From: Sphingopyxis sp. L1A2A
GTDB lineage: Bacteria > Pseudomonadota > Alphaproteobacteria > Sphingomonadales > Sphingomonadaceae
DNA: 64,000 nucleotides
Assembly: GCF_005502465.1 (NCBI RefSeq)
Contig: NZ_SCOT01000014.1
Location: forward strand, 21,987 to 85,986
Direction of reading: 5' to 3'
A program made the translations under genes and the position numbers. Shown in pieces: positions 42,358-50,989 of this stretch. The first letter of the stretch is position 1. Each line of letters begins with the position of its first letter. A model generated the notes under the pieces. That model saw only the letters and a list, made by a program, of their open reading frames with translations. It was not told the DNA's origin and made no database searches.

Positions 42358-44295
42358 ATGCGCTATCTGGCCTTTCTCGCCGCCCTGACCCTGCCGCTTG
42401 CCGCCGCTTCGGCGGCCGAGGGCGACAAGCCCGCGGTCGAACCCAAACCCGCTGCCCTGATCGCCGATGGTATGCCCGAAGTGCCGGCCGACCTGTCGGC
42501 GGCGACGCGGCCCTATATGGAAAATCGCGGCGCCGGCTTTGTCGGCTGGAACCCCGTCGATAAATCGATGCTGATCGCCACCCGCTTCGGCAACACCGCA
42601 CAGCTGCACCGCGTCGCGATGCCGATGGGCGCACGCAAGCAGCTGACCTTCGAGGCCGAGCCGGTGGGGTCGGGCAGCTGGGCGCCGCAAAAGGCCGATG
42701 TGATGCTGGTGCAAAAGGACATCGGCGGCAACGAATTCTATCAAATCTATGCGATGAAAAATGGCCGGCTCGATCTGCTCACCGATGGCAAGAGCCGCAA
42801 CGGGCTCAATGCGTGGAGCAAGGACGGCCAGCTCGTCGCCTTTACCTCGACGCTGCGCAACGGCCGCGACAGCGACATCTACGTGATGGACCCGCGCGAT
42901 CCCAAGACGCGCCGGATGGTGGCCGAAGTTCAGGGCGGCGGCTGGGGGCTGCTCGATTTCGCGCCGAACAAGGACTGGGCGCTGGTCGGCAAATATAGCT
43001 CGGTGCAAAAGGCCGACCTGTTCCGCCTCGATCTCGCCAGCGGCGCGATGACGCCGATCGGCGATCACAGCAAGACGGTGGCGCTCGGCGGCGCCACCTT
43101 TGCGCCCGACGGCACGATCTGGATGACCAGTGACGAAGGCGGCGATTTCCAGCGGCTCGGGACGCTCGATCCGGCGACGGGCAAGTTCACGCCCAAAGGA
43201 CCATCAGAAAAATGGGACATCGACACGTTCGACATCGCCGACGACGGCAGTTTCATCGCCTATGTCGTCAACGAGGCGGGGACGTCGACCCTGCGGCTGT
43301 TCGATCCAAAGACCGGCGCCGTGCGGACCGTCGACAAACTGCCCGCGGGGATCATCGGCGGGCTGGAGATCGCGCCGTGGGGCGAAATCGGCATCACTTT
43401 CACCTCGGCGCGCAGTGCCGCCGACGCCTTCAGCGTCGATCCCACGACGCTGGCGATCACCCGCTGGACCGAAAGCGAAACCGGCGGGCTTGATGTGACC
43501 CAAAATATCGAACCCGAACTGGTCAAGGTAAAGAGCTTTGACGGGCTCGAGGTATCGGGCTTTCTCTATCGCCCCGACCCGGCAAAATTCCCCGGCAAGC
43601 GCCCCCTGATCATGAGTGTGCATGGCGGCCCCGAAGGCCAGTCGCGCCCCGGCTTCATGGGGCGCAGCAACTATATGCTCAATGAAATGGGGATCGCGCT
43701 TTTCTATCCCAACGTCCGCGGTTCGACGGGGTATGGCAAGACGTTCGTCAGCCTCGACAACGGGCCGTTCAAGCGCGAGGACAGCGTCAAGGACATGGGC
43801 GCGTTCCTCGACGCGCTGGCCAGGGACAAAAGCCTCGACGCGGCGCGTTTCGGGCTGACCGGCGGCAGCTATGGCGGCTATATGTGCTACGCCGCCGCGA
43901 CGCACTATGCCGCCAAGCTGCGCGCAAACCTGTGCGTCGTCGCGATTTCCAACTTCGTCACCTTTCTGGAAAACACCCAGGATTACCGCCGCGATCTGCG
44001 CCGCGTCGAATATGGCGACGAACGGGTGCCCGAACAGCGCGCCAAGCTGATGGAAATCTCGCCGCTGACGCGGGTCGCCGACATCAAGAAACCGCTGTTC
44101 GTTGTCACCGGCGCCAACGACCCGCGCGTTCCCGCATCAGAAGCCGACCAGATCGTCGCGGCGATCCGTAAAAATGGCGGCACGGCGTGGCATCTGGTCG
44201 GCACCAACGAGGGCCACGGCTTCGCCAAGAAGGAAAATGCCGACTATAATTTCTGGGCGTCGCTGTTGTTCTGGAAGCAATATTTGCTGAACTGA
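42358..44295 (+). CDS. Secreted S9-family peptidase (dipeptidyl aminopeptidase-like)
   Basis: A 645-residue exported S9 peptidase. Signal peptide 1-19 (ASA-AEG); a beta-propeller N-terminal region (about 50-380) with WD-like repeats; an alpha/beta hydrolase domain with Ser504 (GGSYGG), Asp588 (GANDPRVP) and His620 (NEGHGF). The propeller and the GGSYGG motif place it with S9C/acyl-peptide or dipeptidyl peptidase-type enzymes. Its upstream region has the GANTC cluster. Confidence 0.88.
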   Translation: MRYLAFLAALTLPLAAASAAEGDKPAVEPKPAALIADGMPEVPADLSAATRPYMENRGAGFVGWNPVDKSMLIATRFGNTAQLHRVAMPMGARKQLTFEAEPVGSGSWAPQKADVMLVQKDIGGNEFYQIYAMKNGRLDLLTDGKSRNGLNAWSKDGQLVAFTSTLRNGRDSDIYVMDPRDPKTRRMVAEVQGGGWGLLDFAPNKDWALVGKYSSVQKADLFRLDLASGAMTPIGDHSKTVALGGATFAPDGTIWMTSDEGGDFQRLGTLDPATGKFTPKGPSEKWDIDTFDIADDGSFIAYVVNEAGTSTLRLFDPKTGAVRTVDKLPAGIIGGLEIAPWGEIGITFTSARSAADAFSVDPTTLAITRWTESETGGLDVTQNIEPELVKVKSFDGLEVSGFLYRPDPAKFPGKRPLIMSVHGGPEGQSRPGFMGRSNYMLNEMGIALFYPNVRGSTGYGKTFVSLDNGPFKREDSVKDMGAFLDALARDKSLDAARFGLTGGSYGGYMCYAAATHYAAKLRANLCVVAISNFVTFLENTQDYRRDLRRVEYGDERVPEQRAKLMEISPLTRVADIKKPLFVVTGANDPRVPASEADQIVAAIRKNGGTAWHLVGTNEGHGFAKKENADYNFWASLLFWKQYLLN

Positions 44296-44314
44296 TCGCG
44301 CCCGCCAAACACCT

Positions 44315-44354
44315 CGTCATTGCGACCCCGGCTTCCGCCGGGGTCGCAATGACG
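44315..44354. repeat. Perfect palindrome after the S9 peptidase gene
   Basis: CGTCATTGCGACCCCGG and CCGGGGTCGCAATGACG form a perfect 17-bp stem with a CTTCCG loop. It lies between convergent genes (stop of the S9 peptidase and stop of a leftward gene) and probably ends transcription on both strands or is another dispersed repeat. Confidence 0.8.
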
Positions 44355-44364
44355 ACAGGAGGGT

Positions 44365-44970
44365 TTAGCCCTGCGGCGGGACCGGCAGCGGCTCGGCGTC
44401 GGCCTCGTCGGGCGCCGTCGGCATCGGCGCCTGGCCGCTCGCCTGACGCTCCAGTTCCTCGGCGGCTTTCTGGCGCTCGGCGAGCGCGCGTTCCTCGGCC
44501 CGCACTGCGGCTTCGACCTCATCCGACGCGGCATCGATGCCCGCGATGCGCTTGGCGCGTTCGTCGGCGATCATTGCCTGCCAGTCGGTCTTGTCGGCGG
44601 CCTGCCGTTCGGCCTTGGCGCCCGCGACCAGAGCCTGGGTGCAGCCGGTGAAGCCGCCCAGCCCGGTCGGCGAGCAGCTGTCGGTGCCAAAGCGGCCGAT
44701 GCGCTCGACCGCGACGACCTTGTTCGCCCATGCTTCGTTGCGCACATCGAGCGGGTTGCCGCGCAGCATCTCGGGAACGCGATAGCGTTCGCCCTCGGGA
44801 AGTTTGGCGCAGACCAGGATTTCGTCGGCGGCCCCCTTTGGGCATTGATCGTCGCCATAGACGACGACCTGGTTGACCTTTTCGCCATCGACCGTCGCTT
44901 CCTGAGCCATGGCGGGCAGGGGGACGGCGCTACCGGCCAGGATCAGCGCGAACAGGGGCAGGCGGGTCAT
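44365..44970 (-). CDS. Exported protein of unknown function
   Basis: A 201-residue protein with a signal peptide (1-22, AMA-QEA). The central part has four cysteines (QCPKGAADEILVC; DSCSPTGLGGFTGC) and a conserved-looking EGERYRVPEMLRG. The C-terminal third is a helical Glu/Ala/Arg-rich coiled-coil-like stretch, then a Pro-rich end. I do not recognise the family. AAGGAA precedes the ATG. It follows coq7 by 82 bp on the same strand. Confidence 0.7.
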   Translation of the reverse strand: MTRLPLFALILAGSAVPLPAMAQEATVDGEKVNQVVVYGDDQCPKGAADEILVCAKLPEGERYRVPEMLRGNPLDVRNEAWANKVVAVERIGRFGTDSCSPTGLGGFTGCTQALVAGAKAERQAADKTDWQAMIADERAKRIAGIDAASDEVEAAVRAEERALAERQKAAEELERQASGQAPMPTAPDEADAEPLPVPPQG

Positions 44971-45052
44971 CGGATATTCCTTTGTCTTGTTTGGTGCGGC
45001 TTGGCACCGCGACCCTGCATCGGTCATGAACGGACGGGCAGGCCTTTATCTA

Positions 45053-45586
45053 TCAGATACGCTTCGACAGCGCGATGGCTGCACGGCAACCGGCGCGGAT
45101 CGCCAGGCTCAGCACCGGATAGCCTGGCGCGCTTTCGGCGCCCGCGGCGAGCGCGGCTTCCTTATGCTCCAGCTCCTCGGCGCGGAAATCGGCGACCGCG
45201 GCGCTCAGTTCGGGATCGCTGTCGCCGAGTGCATCGAGCTGGTCGCGGTAATGGCGGTCGATCTCGGTCTCGACCGCGGCGGTGCACGCCATCGCGGCGC
45301 GCGGTCCCATCGCGGCGGTCACCGCGCCCAGGGCAAAGCCTGCGACGTTCCAGAACGGCTGGAGCGCAGTCGGACGCACGCCGCGCTTGGCGATCATGTC
45401 GTCAAAGAATTTGCGATGGCGCTCTTCCTGCTCGGCCATATGCGCGATCTCGCGCGCCATCGGGTGGCGATCGCCCATCACCGCGAGCTGGCCGGCATAG
45501 ATGCGCGTCGCGCCATATTCGCCGGCCTGGTCGACGCGGATCATCGATGCGGTGCACCGATTGCTCTTGGCAGGGGCTTTCGTCAT
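45053..45586 (-). CDS. coq7: Demethoxyubiquinone hydroxylase-family protein (Coq7)
   Basis: A 177-residue diiron monooxygenase of the Coq7/CLK-1 group, which hydroxylates the ubiquinone precursor. Iron-binding elements are RVDQAGEYGATRIY, AEQEERHRKFFD, ETEIDRHYRDQ and EELEHKEAAL. The ATG overlaps the stop of dsbB (ATGA). The start is taken at the Met after the overlap; a longer frame would run into dsbB. Confidence 0.87.
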   Translation of the reverse strand: MTKAPAKSNRCTASMIRVDQAGEYGATRIYAGQLAVMGDRHPMAREIAHMAEQEERHRKFFDDMIAKRGVRPTALQPFWNVAGFALGAVTAAMGPRAAMACTAAVETEIDRHYRDQLDALGDSDPELSAAVADFRAEELEHKEAALAAGAESAPGYPVLSLAIRAGCRAAIALSKRI

Positions 45587-46065
45587 GCCGCCGATGTGGT
45601 CCCCCGGCGCAGCAAGGTCAAGATAAGCACCGCCGCGCCCAGCGAAAAGATCGCGTTGAACCCCGCGAGCGAGATACCGGCCAGCGTCCATTGCGCGGTG
45701 TCGCAGCGGATCAGCGGCGCGTTCATGATCGCGTCGAGCGATACCGGCCCGCCGCCGCCGGTCGCGCAGGTGGTAATGCCCTCCCAAAAGCCATATTCGA
45801 CCCCGGCATGGTAAATCCCGATCGCGCCGGAGACGGCGATGGCGAGCGCGGCGAGCAATGTCAGGGCGCGCATCGCCTTGTCATTGCCGCGCAGCAGCAG
45901 CGCGAGCAGCGCCAGCACGATCGCCGCCTGATGCGGCCACCGCTGCCAGTAACACATCTCGCACGGGTGCAGGCCAAAGCCATATTGCGACACCAGCGCC
46001 CCGCCATACAGCAGCAGCGGCGCGGCAAGCGCGACGGCGGGCGCGGTCAGGCGCGATTTCAGCAT
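45583..46065 (-). CDS. dsbB: Disulfide bond formation protein B
   Basis: A 160-residue four-helix inner-membrane oxidoreductase that reoxidises DsbA with ubiquinone. The first Cys pair is C35-E-M-C38, the second is Cys100/Cys121. The protein is short but the four hydrophobic segments are complete, typical of alphaproteobacterial DsbB. It overlaps coq7 (a quinone biosynthesis gene) and follows ctpA at 12 bp. Confidence 0.9.
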   Translation of the reverse strand: MLKSRLTAPAVALAAPLLLYGGALVSQYGFGLHPCEMCYWQRWPHQAAIVLALLALLLRGNDKAMRALTLLAALAIAVSGAIGIYHAGVEYGFWEGITTCATGGGGPVSLDAIMNAPLIRCDTAQWTLAGISLAGFNAIFSLGAAVLILTLLRRGTTSAA

Positions 46066-46077
46066 GTCGGCAACCCC

Positions 46078-47478
46078 TTAGTTGCGCGCGGTCGGCTTGG
46101 CGGTCGGTTTGGCCGCGGGCTTGCTGCTCTGCGCCATCCGCGGTGCGGTCGGACTGATGCGCCCGATCGTTTGCAGCGCATAGTGCAGCTGGAAGTCCTC
46201 GATCCCCTTCGCCTTCAGGTCGGCGGCGGTTGCGGCAAAGCGCGGATCGGCCTTTTCGTCCTTTTCGAGCAATCCGTCGTCGACCTTTTTCTCGTTGATC
46301 AGGTGACGGCGCAGGTCGCTTTCGCGGAATTTCGGCCGCGATGCATAATCGGGATCGGACAGCTGCGGCACGCGGATGTCGGGATCGATCCCGCCCTCCT
46401 GCACGCTGCGCCCCGACGGAGTGTAATAACGCGCGGTGGTCAGCCGCAGCGCGGTGGTGTCGGACAGCGGCAGCACCGTCTGCACCGATCCCTTGCCGAA
46501 ACTGCGTTCGCCCATCACGACAGCGCGATGCTGGTCCTGCAGCGCGCCGGCAACGATTTCGGAGGCCGAAGCCGAACCCGAATCGATCAGCACGACCACC
46601 GGGGCACCGCCCGCCAGATCGCCGGGCTCGGCAAAATAGCGTTCGATATCGCCCTTGCGGCGGCCACGCTGCGACACGATTTCGCCGCGTTCCAGAAACA
46701 GGTCGCTGATCCCGACGGCTTCGTCGAGCAGCCCGCCAGGGTTCGAGCGCAGATCGAGCACCCAGCCGCGCGGCTTTTTGCCCAGCGATTTTTCGACCGC
46801 CATCATCGCGGCGCGCAAATCGGTGGTCGCATCGGCGGAGAAGCTGGTGACGGTCAGCACCCCGACATCGCCGCTGACTTCCCATTTGACGGGCTTCAGG
46901 TCGATCACTTCGCGCATCAGCGACATCTCGATCGGCTTGTCCTGGCCTTCGCGGACGATCGTGACGTCGATCTTGGTGCCCGGACGCCCGCGCATCTGAT
47001 CGACCGCCTCGTCGAGCGTCAGGCCAAAGATCAGTTCCTTGTTGATGTGGGTGATATAGTCGCCCGACTTGATCCCCGCCTTGTCGGCGGGGGTGTCGGC
47101 GGTCGGCGCGATGACCTTCACGACGCCGTCTTCCATCGTCACCGACAGGCCCAGCCCGCCATATTCGCCGTCGGTCTGGGTGCGCAGGTTCGAAAAGCCG
47201 CGCGCGTCGAGATAACCCGAATGCGGATCGAGGCTGGCGAGCATGCCGTTAATCGCACCCTCGATCAGTTTTGAATCGTCGACCGGTTCGACATAGTTTG
47301 ATTTCACTTCGAGATAGACGTCCATGAACCGCGCAATTTCTTCCTGCGTCTTGCTGTCGACGCTCGCCATCGCGCCGGTCGCGAGCGGCACCAGCGCCAG
47401 CGTCGAGAGCGCGGCGGCGCCCTGCCACAACGCAAAGCGGCGCTTCGAGGATGCGGGCTTCTTGGTCGAGTCGGTCAT
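46078..47478 (-). CDS. ctpA: Carboxy-terminal processing protease (S41)
   Basis: A 466-residue S41 peptidase with an N-terminal signal/anchor (about 14-38), a PDZ domain (about 95-190) and a serine-lysine catalytic core: SGSASASEIVAGAL (Ser in 302-306) and Lys329 (GERSFGKGSVQ). A Pro/Lys-rich tail follows. It processes envelope proteins and, in other bacteria, peptidoglycan hydrolases, which fits the EnvC-like gene upstream. The EnvC stop is 148 bp before its ATG. Confidence 0.9.
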   Translation of the reverse strand: MTDSTKKPASSKRRFALWQGAAALSTLALVPLATGAMASVDSKTQEEIARFMDVYLEVKSNYVEPVDDSKLIEGAINGMLASLDPHSGYLDARGFSNLRTQTDGEYGGLGLSVTMEDGVVKVIAPTADTPADKAGIKSGDYITHINKELIFGLTLDEAVDQMRGRPGTKIDVTIVREGQDKPIEMSLMREVIDLKPVKWEVSGDVGVLTVTSFSADATTDLRAAMMAVEKSLGKKPRGWVLDLRSNPGGLLDEAVGISDLFLERGEIVSQRGRRKGDIERYFAEPGDLAGGAPVVVLIDSGSASASEIVAGALQDQHRAVVMGERSFGKGSVQTVLPLSDTTALRLTTARYYTPSGRSVQEGGIDPDIRVPQLSDPDYASRPKFRESDLRRHLINEKKVDDGLLEKDEKADPRFAATAADLKAKGIEDFQLHYALQTIGRISPTAPRMAQSSKPAAKPTAKPTARN

Positions 47479-47626
47479 GTGCGTCTTTCACTCCGGCAGG
47501 AATTCCCGCCCTATGTACCCCGGCCCACCATCCTCCTACGCATTTGCGCAGGCGTCAAGCGGTGCATCCCGATAGGGGACAGCGCCCGAACGGGGGATTA
47601 ACCGGCCCGAATCCCGGCAAGCGACG

Positions 47627-48841
47627 TCATCCGATCATTGCGACAATATCGACCGGGCGGCCCCCGCGGCGCAGCTCGACGGTAATGCGGCTGTCGTCGG
47701 ACCCCGCGCGTCCGACCGGGGCGCCGCTGTCCAGCGTGTCGCCGACCGCGACCGACAGCCCGATCATGCCGGTCAGCAACGAGATCCAGCCGCCGCCATG
47801 ATCGATGATGACGATCTTGCCATAGCCGCGATAATCGCCGGCGAAACTGACGCGGCCGGGGGCAGGGGCAACGACCTGTCCCCCCGGACGCGCCGCAATC
47901 GTCACGCCGCGCGATCGGACGCCGCTGTCGTTGACCTCGCCCAGCCCGGCGACGATGCGGCCGACAACGGGCAGGCGGTAGGCGCCCTCGGTCAGCGCGG
48001 CCTCGGCGGGCGCGGGCGGCGCCGCGTTGGCGATATTGGCGGCCGGGTTGCGCGGGCGCGGCAGCGGACCCGCCAATTGCGCCAGTTCGGCGCGCACCGC
48101 GCCATCGGCCTCGAGCGAGTCCATCAGGTCGACGATGTCGCGGGCTTTTTCGCCCAGCCCCAGCGCGCGGTCGGCCTCGAGCTGCGCGCTGCTCATCAAT
48201 TCGCGCGAGCGGAGCCGGCCTTCATTTTCCAGCCGGGTCAGCGCGCCGCGCCGCTGCGACAGCTGCACCTTGCTCGCCGACAGCGCCTCCAGCGCGACCG
48301 CCTGCTGGCGGCGCGTCGTTTGCAGCAGCGTCAATTCCCGGCGCACCCCGGCGGTGCGGCGTTCGATCACCGGCATTGCGGCGTCGATCACGGCGCGGGC
48401 GTGGACCATATCGCTCAGCGATCCCGGCTGCGCCAGCACGCTGACCGGCGGCTGGCGTGAGAGTTGCTGGAGCGAGGCGGCGAGTTCGAGCAGCGGCTGT
48501 TGCTGCTCCGCCAGCCGCGCGCGCTGCCCCGCCAGGCGGCGGCTGACCAGCGCGACGCGCGCTTCGCCGGCGCTGATGTCGGCTTCGGCCGACTGGATGC
48601 GCGCCGCCAGCGCGGCGCTGCGTTTTTTCAGCCGGTCGGCCGCGCTGCTCGCGGCGACCGCCTGCGCCTCCAGCCGGGTGCTGCGCGCCATCGCTTCGGC
48701 CGACTGCTGCTTGGCATCGAGCAACTGGTTGCGCTCGCGTGCGGCGATCGCTTGCGGGTCGAAGACATCGCTCTGCGCCAGGACGAGCGCGCCGCCGGCA
48801 AAAGCTGCGGCGACGGCCAAGCCGATGAAAAGGCGTCTCAT
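47627..48841 (-). CDS. EnvC-like murein hydrolase activator (degenerate LytM domain)
   Basis: A 404-residue protein with a signal peptide (1-20), long coiled coils (about 30-250) and a C-terminal M23/LytM fold (about 290-404). The zinc ligands are lost: the HxxxD block reads RGVTIAARPG and the HxH block reads HGGGWISLLTG, as in EnvC, so it should activate N-acetylmuramoyl amidases during division, not cut itself. The ATG overlaps the rlmH stop (ATGA). Members of this family sit next to ctpA in many alphaproteobacteria. Confidence 0.85.
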   Translation of the reverse strand: MRRLFIGLAVAAAFAGGALVLAQSDVFDPQAIAARERNQLLDAKQQSAEAMARSTRLEAQAVAASSAADRLKKRSAALAARIQSAEADISAGEARVALVSRRLAGQRARLAEQQQPLLELAASLQQLSRQPPVSVLAQPGSLSDMVHARAVIDAAMPVIERRTAGVRRELTLLQTTRRQQAVALEALSASKVQLSQRRGALTRLENEGRLRSRELMSSAQLEADRALGLGEKARDIVDLMDSLEADGAVRAELAQLAGPLPRPRNPAANIANAAPPAPAEAALTEGAYRLPVVGRIVAGLGEVNDSGVRSRGVTIAARPGGQVVAPAPGRVSFAGDYRGYGKIVIIDHGGGWISLLTGMIGLSVAVGDTLDSGAPVGRAGSDDSRITVELRRGGRPVDIVAMIG

Positions 48842-49266
48842 TGCCGCCCCTCGCGGTGATAGGGGTGGTTCGCGACGATGCTGGTGGCGCGCCACAATTG
48901 TTCGGCGAGCATCGCGCGCGCCATCAGATGCGGCCAGGTCGCGCGGCCAAAGGCGATGACCTTGTTGGCGCCCTCGCGCTCCTCCGGGGTAAAGCCGTCG
49001 GCGGCGCCGAGGCAGAAACGCGCCTCACGCACCCCGCTATCGCGCCAGCTTTCGAGCAATTTCGCAAATTCGGTCGACGACATCTGTTCGCCGCCCTCAT
49101 CGAGCAAGATGGTGCGGCTATTTTCCGCCGCGGCAGGCATACGACCGCCTGTGTCCGGAAGCTCCGAAATCTTCTGCGCCCAGGTCACACGCTTCATGTA
49201 GCGCTCGACCAGCTCAGCCTCAGGCCCGCGCCCGATGCGCCCGCGCGCGATGATGTGCAGCAACAT
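48838..49266 (-). CDS. rlmH: 23S rRNA (pseudouridine1915-N3)-methyltransferase
   Basis: A 142-residue SPOUT methyltransferase. LLDEGGEQMSSTEFAKLLESW, FCLGAADGFTPEERE and LAEQLWRATSIVANHPYHREG are the RlmH signatures, with the trefoil-knot loop. Length is slightly under the usual 155. Downstream of rsfS (33 bp) and overlapping the EnvC-like gene. Confidence 0.95.
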   Translation of the reverse strand: MLLHIIARGRIGRGPEAELVERYMKRVTWAQKISELPDTGGRMPAAAENSRTILLDEGGEQMSSTEFAKLLESWRDSGVREARFCLGAADGFTPEEREGANKVIAFGRATWPHLMARAMLAEQLWRATSIVANHPYHREGRQ

Positions 49267-49299
49267 GACGCCCCGCCTACCCTTGGCAGGGCAGGGACG

Positions 49300-49698
49300 T
49301 CAATTTGCGGCTACAACCGGCGGTGCGTCGCCGAACGACCACATGCGCTCGAGATTGTAGAAGCTGCGCACCTCGGGGCGGAACAGGTGGACGATGACGT
49401 CGCCCGCATCGAGCAGCACCCAATCGGCATTGGGCAGTCCCTCGACGCGAACCTGGCGGCCCGCTTCCTGCTTGATCCGCTGTGCCAGTTTCTCGGCAAT
49501 CGCCGAGACATGGCGCGTCGACCGGCCGCTCGCGATCACCATATGATCGGCGATGCTGCTTTTTCCGGCAAGCGGGATCGAGATGGTTTCCTGGGCCTGG
49601 TCCTCATCCAGCTGGTGGAGGATCAGAGCGTGGAGCGCGTCCACGTTATCATTGGCGGATGCGGCGCCATTGGCGGCATCCTGGGTGGCGGAGATCAA
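49300..49698 (-). CDS. rsfS: Ribosome silencing factor
   Basis: A 132-residue RsfS/Iojap protein that binds L14 and blocks subunit joining in starvation. The core is LDEDQAQETISIPLAGKSSIADHMVIASGRSTRHVSAIAEKL and LPNADWVLLDAGDVIVHLFRPEVRSFYNLERMW. The start is a TTG at 49698 with AAAGGA upstream, overlapping the nadD stop by TTGA. nadD-rsfS-rlmH is a common gene order. Confidence 0.95.
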   Translation of the reverse strand: MISATQDAANGAASANDNVDALHALILHQLDEDQAQETISIPLAGKSSIADHMVIASGRSTRHVSAIAEKLAQRIKQEAGRQVRVEGLPNADWVLLDAGDVIVHLFRPEVRSFYNLERMWSFGDAPPVVAAN

Positions 49699-50348
49699 AT
49701 GCGTCCTTTCCTAGTCGGGTCCACAAGCCGCGAACGCGTCAGCGGATCGCGCAAAGCGCGACCTTCATAGCGTTCGAACCAGCGGGGGTTGGCCTGCCGT
49801 ATCGCAGTTGCGGATCGCACATCGGGCGAAAATCGCAGGAACACGAGGGCGGGCGGTCTCCAGTCCGTCCAATGCAATGTCTGGTCCACGGGCCGGACGA
49901 AGCGCCGAAGCCAACCCATCGCACGTCTTGCATGGGCGCGGTCATTATAGCCCGGACGCGCGATAACCGCAATCGGCATGAGTCGCGCAATCCCCCGCCA
50001 GTCGCGCCATTGGGGCAGCTGGACCAGATTGTCGGCCCCCATGATCCAGATAAACTGGCGATCGGGGTAGCGGCGGACGAGTTTTTTCAGCGTATCGATG
50101 GTGTAGCGCGTGCCGAGTTCGGCCTCGATTCCGGTCGCGCGAATCGGCGCGCGCTTTGCCATCCGCTGTGCCGAAGCGAGCCGTGCGGGCAGCGAAGCCA
50201 TGCCCGCTTTGGGCTTGAGCGGATTGCCCGGCGAAACCAGCCACCACATCTCGTCGAGGCCGAGGGCATCGATGGCGTTCAAACTGATCGCACGATGCCC
50301 GCCATGCGCGGGGTTGAAGCTGCCGCCGAGGAGGCCGGTGGGGATCAT
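49695..50348 (-). CDS. nadD: Nicotinate-nucleotide adenylyltransferase
   Basis: A 217-residue NaMN adenylyltransferase. GLLGGSFNPAHGGHRAIS carries the GxFxPxHxxH nucleotide motif, and IWIMGADNL and FSPDVRSATAIR the other sites. The conserved N-terminus fixes the start at 50348, overlapping the stop of the preceding small gene (ATGA). Confidence 0.93.
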   Translation of the reverse strand: MIPTGLLGGSFNPAHGGHRAISLNAIDALGLDEMWWLVSPGNPLKPKAGMASLPARLASAQRMAKRAPIRATGIEAELGTRYTIDTLKKLVRRYPDRQFIWIMGADNLVQLPQWRDWRGIARLMPIAVIARPGYNDRAHARRAMGWLRRFVRPVDQTLHWTDWRPPALVFLRFSPDVRSATAIRQANPRWFERYEGRALRDPLTRSRLVDPTRKGRI

Positions 50349-50989
50349 GGCAGCCTCAGCCTTTCGTCCCTGACGACCTGAGGCATGATATCGCAATATC
50401 TATTCGGCGCGCCCGCTTGGCGAGCCTTCGTACCTAAAAGCGTGAAGGCCTCGTTCGACACTTTATCATAGACCGCATCCAGCCGCGCCGAGACACGCTT
50501 CTCGCACATCGGGGCAAATGGCGTCGCCGCAACGCAACCGTTGAACAGGATCAATTCGGCGGTCGAGAAGCTTTCGGATATGGCATGATCTTGAATGGTC
50601 TGATTTACTTGACGCTCGGCGAGCATTCGGTGCGTCGACAAAATTTCGTCCAGCGATGGTTGCCGGTCGTCACGAAGACTGGATTGCGCCGGCGGCGTGT
50701 CACTCGGGAGGAGCGTCGCGCCCTTCAAAACAAAGCAACTGGGGCCGTATAACATCGTCAGATAGAAGGGCTCTCGCGTTTTGGCCGAAATCTTCGAATC
50801 ATCGATCGTGTTGGCGAAGCGTGTCACCAGCAACCAGCGTGCCGTTTGTTCACCCAGCCCATCGCTCGCACGCAGCACCAGGATCGTATCGCGGGCCACT
50901 AGCCAACAAAATGGCGTGGCAGTGATCAGCAGAAGAAGCGCTGCCCAGCGGATCCATTTCGCGAACTGATTACGCTTGATGGCCGTCAA
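50345..50989 (-). CDS. Membrane-anchored protein of unknown function
   Basis: A 214-residue protein with one transmembrane segment near the N-terminus (RWAALLLLITATPFCWLVA) and a soluble domain with four cysteines. I do not recognise it. It lies between proA and nadD, which in most bacteria are adjacent. The TTG at 50989 overlaps the proA stop (TTGA) and the stop overlaps nadD (ATGA), so it is firmly in the operon; an ATG at 51022 is the alternative start. Confidence 0.7.
   Translation of the reverse strand: MTAIKRNQFAKWIRWAALLLLITATPFCWLVARDTILVLRASDGLGEQTARWLLVTRFANTIDDSKISAKTREPFYLTMLYGPSCFVLKGATLLPSDTPPAQSSLRDDRQPSLDEILSTHRMLAERQVNQTIQDHAISESFSTAELILFNGCVAATPFAPMCEKRVSARLDAVYDKVSNEAFTLLGTKARQAGAPNRYCDIMPQVVRDERLRLP

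Noticed and set aside
44845..47274. Very long open frame antisense to coq7, dsbB and ctpA
   Set aside because: Arg/Gly/Asp-rich shadow of well-supported genes; no recognisable motif.
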